DNA of 64,000 nucleotides, from positions 23,597,512 through 23,661,511 of the forward strand of contig NC_052352.1 of assembly GCF_009727055.1 (NCBI RefSeq), written 5' to 3'. Positions within the stretch are counted from its first letter, which is position 1; every line of letters begins with the position of its first letter. Below, piece after piece: positions 57,661 through 64,000 of the stretch. This DNA is from Benincasa hispida. Its lineage: Eukaryota > Streptophyta > Magnoliopsida > Cucurbitales > Cucurbitaceae. Both the position numbers and the translations under genes were made by a program. The notes under the pieces were generated by a model. The model did no database searches and was not told the DNA's origin. It saw only the letters and a list, made by a program, of their open reading frames with translations.

Positions 57661-59056
57661 TTCAAGCTTAACTCTTATCAACATGGGTTTCCCCATTGCA
57701 TTGACAGTGGAGTTATTATTCTCAAAAACTCGCTTCATTTTTTTTTTCAAATGATCGCAATGCAATGAACGCAATTCTCCGCGACCGCTGCCACCCCCAA
57801 ACTTAGTGGTTGGCAGCGTTCTCACCGCAAAGCTAAAAAAAAAATTACAAGAATGTGATAATAAATATTTGAACAAAGGTTTGCACAAAATAAAACTTAA
57901 GTCTTTCAAAATTTAAAGAAGCTAATAAAAGTAAAGAATGCTTTGCGTTGATTAGTTAGAAGATGCGGTGAACTATACGTAGCATCATAGAAACATCACA
58001 AAACAACGCAATCGGGAAAGATAGAATTTCAAAAGGATAAGACATACAAGATAACAGGAAAAGACCTTAGGCGGAACAATGCATGCGATCATGCGTTGGA
58101 ATTCATGCGATTGAAGCCATGCGTTGGAGGATGAAAGGAATTCTTTCGTTGTTTTGCGAACCGAGGAGACTTATTGTTGCACCTACAAGAGCAAACGTAC
58201 CACACCCAAGGAAGCATCCATATATCCAAAATAACAATGAAAATAAAAATAACCTAATCTAAGAAAGCAAGTTAAAGATAGAGTAGAAGACGTCCCTGGA
58301 AAAATAGGAATGTTGTCACTGCAAGGAGTCTTCCATGCAGGAGATGGTTCTCAACTACATTAGATTTTAGCACGACTCTTATAAATCCAATCAATTTAGT
58401 ACAATTTTAATGAACCCATTTAACATCTAATTTTGCAATGATGCTTCAGTGATTTAGGATAAAAGTCACTGAAGGGTGGTCATCACTCTTTCAATAAACT
58501 AAAACACTCTCAACCAATTATTACACCAGAATAACTCTTGTTCCTATAATAATTAGTCACCATTGATATGATCAAGAACTCATTAACTTGCTTAACAATT
58601 TCTTGTGAGTATGACCCTCTATTTTAGACCTTAGAGTTCTGCCCCAGTGAGTCAACCGAAGGAAAAAAACCGTGAGGCAAAAACTAAATCAATCCTATCC
58701 ATTTTTGGAGTTCGCGCTGATATTGACCTGATGCACAAATCATTCGAAGAGGGATGCTCCCAAAGTGCCTTGAGATCATGCAAGAATGTCTCACGATGCA
58801 AACCAATGAAGGAGATCGTAGGACATATTGACACACATTTTTCTCCCACTTACTATAAATACTTTCTCCATTCACCTTGGTATTGACCCATATAAACACC
58901 ATCCAAAAGGAATGCTCCCAGGGTACCTTAAAGCCAATCATGCGTCTCACTGTGTGAACTTTAAGGAAGAACATGAGTAGAAAATTGACATATCATATAC
59001 ATCTTTTTTCTCCCACTAAGTATTTCATAACCTAGGGTTTATTACTTAGGTACGAT

Positions 59057-60614
59057 TGATAACTTGTAGAAATACAAGTTATTTTTGCTCTTAAGTTGGA
59101 ACAACTAAAGTTTTTAATAATAAATTCTCCTCATTTTTAGTAGAAATGCATGGAATTAATCAAACATTAGCAAACTCATGCAAAAGAAGTTTTATTACTA
59201 AATACTGTGGCGCTAACGCATTGTATTGCAGGATTTTTACAAGAAGCTAACACATAGTCAAGAAGTGCCGCAGGGAAAGCTCTAACGCATGGGCCATCCG
59301 TCGGAGGGAATTCAATGCAAAGAAGATTTATTGATCCAGGCTGATTGACTCACATCACCACTTGCAAGTATGAGCACCTGCAGCAGGCAGCGTCTGAAAA
59401 GCTCCCGAGAGTCAGGCGGCTGACCAGGGTATGGACTTTAATGTTGCCCATTCACCAAGTGGACATGACCAACGCCTATAAATAGATGAAGTCCCTCCAG
59501 AGTTCGTAGGGAGAAAATTATTCAGTTAAGAAATTATCAAGATCCTTACTCTTTGTAATTAGTGTAGTTGTAGTTTAAGTTGTGCTGTGGTGCTAAGACG
59601 ATCAGAAGGGTTGAGAACCACCACCACCACCGGTCAGGGAGGTGGAGGAAGCTAAGCTTGAGAAAGACACTTCGTCCTCTTCCTATACAAGTGATTGTAC
59701 ACAACAGAATTGAGCCAAAGAGATACAAGAGATTGTACTCTGCGGCTTGACTCAGTTCCTTTCATCTCATTTATCACTTTCGTTTCATTTGATTGAATAT
59801 TGCTTTTGTAAAGACAATTTGCTTCTTTATAAAATTCATATATTTGATCCATCACATTTTTTCTATTGTTCATTTCTTGTTCATGTTGAATGCATTTATA
59901 CTTTATGCAAAATTTCATTTCAACGCTTAAGCCAACTTGATCAATTGGTAAAAGCTTCTTTAACTTAGATTGTTCGAAAGAATAACTAAGTTGCATCAAG
60001 TAGGACGCCTAGTACAGCTAGAGATAGACTTACTGGTATCTATTGCATTCTGTGTTAAACGCATGCATCCTAGAAATAGGTTTTGCATGTTATTCGCATT
60101 GAGAAGTGTTGAATAAAGTCTAACGCATAAACAAAAGATAAGCAAATCATCCATCTCATCCACATTACATTCTGGTTTGTGTACATTCATCTTAGACCGA
60201 CGCATCCACTTATATTAAACTCCACTTTCGCATGATCCATCACTCACCACTCAACTCTTTTGTATCTTCTTGTACAGGCACATCATTTTAGTGTAAATAA
60301 AACATTTCTCTCATTTATTTAGGAAAACCCCTACAATAGATACAACGCGAGGTCTGCGTTTTTTAACTGAATCCCTGAGTTCAACCCTGGATTTTCCAGG
60401 AACCTAAATTAGATTTATACTTGGGTCTGGTTTAGGAAAACTTGAACGTCATTAGAAGGAGTGTTATGCGTTCTGTTGCACCTCTCTAAACCGCTAACGC
60501 GTTACAAATACTTAAACGCATCAAAGCATCAACGCATCACTTATACTTGGAACTTATTCTTCCAATTTATTTTAGACAATACACTCCTAGAGCGAATCAC
60601 GATAGCAACGAACA
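59057..60614 (+). mobile_element. Solo gypsy LTR (gypsy-3), 1558 bp, TSD ACGAT
   Basis: Starts TGATAACTTGTAGAAATACA and ends AGCAACGAACA, flanked by ACGAT (59052-59056 and 60615-60619). The start folds into a hairpin, as in the other two gypsy LTRs. CCCTGAGTTCAACCCTGG (60373-60390) is the shared downstream motif. It lies in the copia C leader in opposite orientation to it. Confidence 0.9.
59477..59484 (+). promoter_or_regulatory. TATA box of gypsy-3 LTR
   Basis: TATAAATA in context CGCCTATAAATAGATG, 420 bases after the LTR start. Confidence 0.65.
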
Positions 60615-61176
60615 ACGATTAATAAATTTATCTAAGTGATTGTTAAAATTTGCCCCATATAACTCTTATATTGGATATTTTGACAATAAATGATTATGTT
60701 CATTAAACACTTTAATAAACTAAATCGTTTGCGGCATGTTTATAACATATTTGTCTAATTCACCTTTCAGGTCGATTCTCAGATAGGGGTACTCCATTTT
60801 TGTCGGCTTAAATACCTCAGCCTAGACAAAACCTTCCTTAGACAAAAGTCTCTTATAGACAACTATGTTATAAATTTAATCTTTTATTAATTCAATTCAA
60901 TCCTATTAAATAGAAAATAAAATATTAATCTTATTTCTAATCACCCTAGAGGTATGTTTAACATAGGTCTAGGTGTAATCAATTTTAAACCATTTAAAAT
61001 TAATTTAACATATGTTTACATGCAACTGTTGATCATAGATTTTAATTCTAATTTCATTAACCTATAACACTTAAAAGATTTAATGAAACAATTAAAATCT
61101 AAACCATGCATCTAATAACATACAAAAAAATATAACAGTTATATTTCTAAGGTAATGTACTGCTTCATGCATTTCT

Positions 61177-61790
61177 TTTTTCATTACATAATATAACACT
61201 TTATATTATACAAGAATGAAAATAAGTAATACATCTATCATACAATATAACTCTTATATTAAAATATGATGCATGGACATGTTACTATGCATGCAATCAT
61301 ATAATATAACTTTTATATTAAATATGATGCATGAGCATGCTTAACCAAATCATGCAACTATATAATATAACTCTTATACTAAATACGATGCATGATTTTA
61401 TATTTATCTTATGGTAGGATTTTAACCTATATAGCATACATTATGTTGATATCCTAAAATTGATATCCTAAACAATTAATTAAATTAATATAACTATTTA
61501 TATTACTTTTTCATTACATACTATAACACTTTATATTATACAAGAATGAAAATAAGTAATACATCTATCATACAATATAACTCTTATATTAAAATATGAT
61601 GCATGGACATGTTTAACTAATGCATACAATCATATAAATAACTCTTATATTAAATATGATGCATGAGCATGCTTAACCAAATAATGCAACTATATAATAT
61701 AACTCTTAAACTAAATATGATGCATGATTTATATTTATCTTATGGTGAGATTTTAACCTGTATGGCATCCATTATGTTGTATAAATAATT
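61177..61790. repeat. 330 bp tandem duplication with about 60 bp sub-repeats
   Basis: TTTTTCATTACATA starts at 61177 and again at 61507, followed both times by TATAACACTTTATATTATAC. Inside each unit, blocks such as ATAACTCTTATATTAAATATG plus GATGCATG recur two or three times. Confidence 0.85.
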
Positions 61791-62460
61791 AAATCATACA
61801 TTACATGCATAAAATAATAAGTAGCAACAATGGATCAAAATTGGTATCCTAAATAATTAATTAATTAATATACACTAATTATATTAATTTAATTAATTTA
61901 CAATTACAAATAAATTAATTAATAATTAATTACAAATAAATTCGAAGGAATAAAAAATGCACGCAAAACTGCCTCAACTATAAGTTGAACGCACAAATAC
62001 AAACTGGCTGGCGCTCGCGGATGAACTTCGAAGCGTAATGAGCTCCATGGCAGCATTGTTACGCTTGTTTTTTACTTGCTACAGCGTAACGTTACCCTCT
62101 CGGTAGTGTAACTACACTGAGGGTTCTGCGTTCCAACATAAAAGGGCAGCGTAATTACGTTGCCCGTTATGCTCTAACACAAAAATGAAATTCTGCTTCG
62201 ATCTTCAGCCCATTCTTGCTCCAATGGCAATTAAACTCTTCAGCAAATCAAATGTAATGAGTAACATGGACTTACAGACTCGAGAGTGGAATTTAAATAC
62301 CCAAATTACCGGAAAATTACAATTTTAAACACTTTAAAGCGGTAAATGTATGCCAATTTTGAAACATTCATATGCAATAAACATACATTCACAATGCAGT
62401 ACACAAAATCCCACCAAAATTTTGTAATTAAGTCAGAAAAGCGAACTTCAAAGTTGACAT

Positions 62461-62473
62461 GGCTCTGATACCA
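62461..62473 (-). other. Primer-binding site of copia C
   Basis: Inverse reads TGGTATCAGAGCC, the exact tRNA-Met-type site, two bases inside the 5' LTR edge at 62476. Confidence 0.9.
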
Positions 62474-62475
62474 AT

Positions 62476-64000
62476 TGAAGAGAATTTATTTCTCGCAGCA
62501 GAAGCGAGCGATCACTTGTATCTTTGAGATCGTTTTACGTAACTTAATAAACAAAGCGTATAGAAACTATTGGATAAACAATCACCCTTGAGGTGCTTCT
62601 ATAAGTACATAAAGGAAAAAGAAAGAAACTGAACTAACCCTTAAAAGATCTAATTTTTCGCTTCCTTTCTTCGGTGAAATCACAAACTTCTCTGCTTCTC
62701 CCAAAATTAGCAACACAACACTTTGTTTCTTGAACACCACTATGAGGAGTCTTTATTGTTATCCTTAAGGAAAGAATCAAAAAAGAGAAGTGGGCTTTCT
62801 TGTAAATCTTGGTGAAGGAAATTGAGAGAACTGTTTTTAGATTGAAGATGGCAGAGGAGAAGAAGTTTAACAGGAACAGACTCTTCTATCTCTAAAAAAA
62901 ACTTTCATCATTATCTCTCTCCTCCTTCTAGCATTTTTTAGAGAAGCATATGGGAGTTATGGATGACTCCCCATAACATGAAAATTAACTCTCTTAGGAG
63001 TTGATTTTCAAAAAGTACAAATTTTAATTTATATTAAATAATTTAATATATATTAAAATTAGACCATATCTTATATCACATATAACATATAACCTATAAT
63101 TTATATTATATCATATATAATATAACCTTTAATAAAATTCTCTCTTATAACTATAATATTAATATGAATCATACTCACATTAATTTTAACCTATAGTTTT
63201 ACATGAATCACATTCATAGAAATAATATTTGAATCATATTCAAATATTTATTTCTCTCATTAAAACTTTATATTATAATGTATCATATACATGACACTTT
63301 TTAATAATGTATCAACATACATTATACTAATTGTATCTCATACAATTAATTAATTTGAACAATTCAAATTAAATCATAATAATTTGATTCTCGTTAATCC
63401 TTATTGAGCTAACAAGGGGATCTTATGGACCTACAGATTGAAGCTCCAACGATACGAGATTAATTGATTAAACTCTTTAATCAAATTAATTAACATTCAT
63501 TAACTGTCGATCACTCCACTAAATACTAACAGCTATACTCTTCATACTATAGATATATTGTTGTGTCCATTGGATAAAACCAATCAATAGTGCGTTGACC
63601 CTTCACAAATTGCTCGTAAGTACAACTAGATAAAAATTATCGTTTTACCCCTGTAGTTACATATAACTCCTTAAGTATCACTGATCCCTTTAATGAACAA
63701 TTAGTCATAGTCCCACTATAACTAGACCCCTCTTTGGCCAATGAGAGGGTAAGGATCCTCATTATTCAAGACCTGGAATCAGTCCTTAAGAGAGTAATTC
63801 ATCTACTTATCCTAACAAAGGGAAGAAGTAAATTTCATCTTGTGTAATTGAGTTCCCAGCTCCCCATTTAGACAAATCCTCAAAATGATAGGCATATTGA
63901 GTCGGTGAATCTAATCACTTTCACCCATACAAATCAAAGGATCACCTCATAGGCAGGAGTTCACATCTCACTCGGGATTAACGTCAAGCTACCTATGGTC
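62476..64000 (-). repeat. 5' LTR of copia C, type A, incomplete at window end
   Basis: Plus strand starts TGAAGAGAATTTATTTC and follows the 3' LTR at 47810-49802 in order: AACTATTGGATAAACAATCAC, CTTCTCTGCTTCTCCC, the core CACTCCACTAAATACTAAC near 63511, and CCTATGGTC at the very end. About 450 bases should lie beyond the window. Confidence 0.88.

Larger units (their letters stand above)
55062..58365 (-). mobile_element. 3' end of an Athila/Tat-type gypsy element (gypsy-2)
   Basis: The 3' LTR (55062-57136) is followed on higher coordinates by the purine tract and hairpin typical of the Athila/Tat 3' end, then 1.2 kb of non-coding internal sequence. It lies within gag of copia C: gag-like sequence ends near 55056. 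The right boundary (about 58365) is estimated from where copia leader sequence resumes. The 5' part is missing, so it is truncated. Confidence 0.65.
58366..62460 (-). other. Leader of copia C (untranslated), with nested solo LTR
   Basis: No gene is recognised. 58560-59050 and 60650-61900 share blocks with the leader at 14700-15960. At 61960-62160, AGCGTAA and ACGCT words recur. A possible gag start lies near 58370-58450 but is too decayed to call. Confidence 0.6.
47810..64000 (-). mobile_element. Large copia element C with three nested insertions; 5' LTR runs off the window
   Basis: On the minus strand: 5' LTR (64000-62476, continuing beyond), primer site, leader, gag, protease, integrase, RT, RNase H, purine tracts, 3' LTR (49802-47810). 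The two LTRs share the same starts (TGAAGGG and TGAAGAG on the plus strand) and the same downstream order (CTTCTCTGCTTCTCCCAAAAT at 48027 and 62690). Nested inside are a solo LTR (50166-52095), a gypsy 3' end (55062 to about 58365) and a gypsy solo LTR (59057-60614). Without them the element would be over 9 kb long. All frames are broken. Confidence 0.85.

Noticed and set aside
57487..57909. 140-codon minus-strand open frame
   Set aside because: It spans the 142-base repeat and a purine tract of a gypsy element, and shows no domain.
61177..61790. Satellite or centromeric array
   Set aside because: Only two units, located inside a retrotransposon leader.

Overview
The window looks like a stretch of nuclear, retrotransposon-dense plant DNA. 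It is AT-rich, has no intact cellular gene, and consists mostly of LTR retrotransposons in several states of decay, nested inside one another. A cucurbit is my best guess, from the style of the copia, Athila-like and env-like sequences; this rests on recognition, not on a search. Nothing here is prokaryotic, and no operon, CRISPR array or host protein-coding gene is supported. Layout: 1-3720 is a decayed Ty1/copia element on the plus strand (gag zinc knuckle, protease, integrase, reverse transcriptase, RNase H, polypurine tract). 3721-8150 is AT-rich and holds two tRNA-derived SINE-like pieces and two long-inverted-repeat DNA elements. 8150-10146 is LTR-like filler with a small tandem repeat. 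10147-16500 is a minus-strand copia relic whose 3' LTR is split by a 2.75 kb LTR-type insertion with a perfect AATTT target duplication. 16501-21383 is a short-interior copia derivative (0.93 kb between its LTRs). 21384-25638 is a minus-strand Athila/Tat-type Ty3-gypsy remnant (5' LTR, tRNA-Asp-type primer site, gag-protease) with a 300 bp Harbinger-like MITE in its LTR. From about 25639 to 42250 runs the env-like 3' end of what I infer is a Sirevirus-type copia element on the plus strand. Its env-like frame is cut into four pieces by a 2.1 kb solo LTR (TSD TTATG), a 5.3 kb minus-strand copia element (TSD CAAAG/TAAAG) followed by a small hAT-like MITE, and a 5.4 kb plus-strand copia element (TSD TTCTT). 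43853-47310 is a chimeric LTR. From 47810 to the end lies one large minus-strand copia element whose two LTRs are about 12.7 kb apart because it took in a solo copia LTR inside RNase H (TSD GTGTG), a gypsy 3' end inside gag, and a gypsy solo LTR in its leader (TSD ACGAT). How the parts work together: the copia elements follow the order gag - protease - integrase - RT - RNase H, with tRNA-Met-type primer sites (TGGTATCAGAGC-like) after the 5' LTR and polypurine tracts before the 3' LTR. All coding regions carry stops or frameshifts, so the elements look non-autonomous today. The nesting gives a relative order: the Sirevirus env relic, the 47.8-64 kb copia element and the gypsy remnants are older than the solo LTRs and the two copia elements inserted in them. 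The most unusual points are a tandem array of small hairpins in the inferred Sirevirus LTR, CGATCG-centred palindrome clusters shared by different LTR families, LTRs that are chimeras of two related types, and a copia lineage whose gag seems to lack the zinc knuckle.
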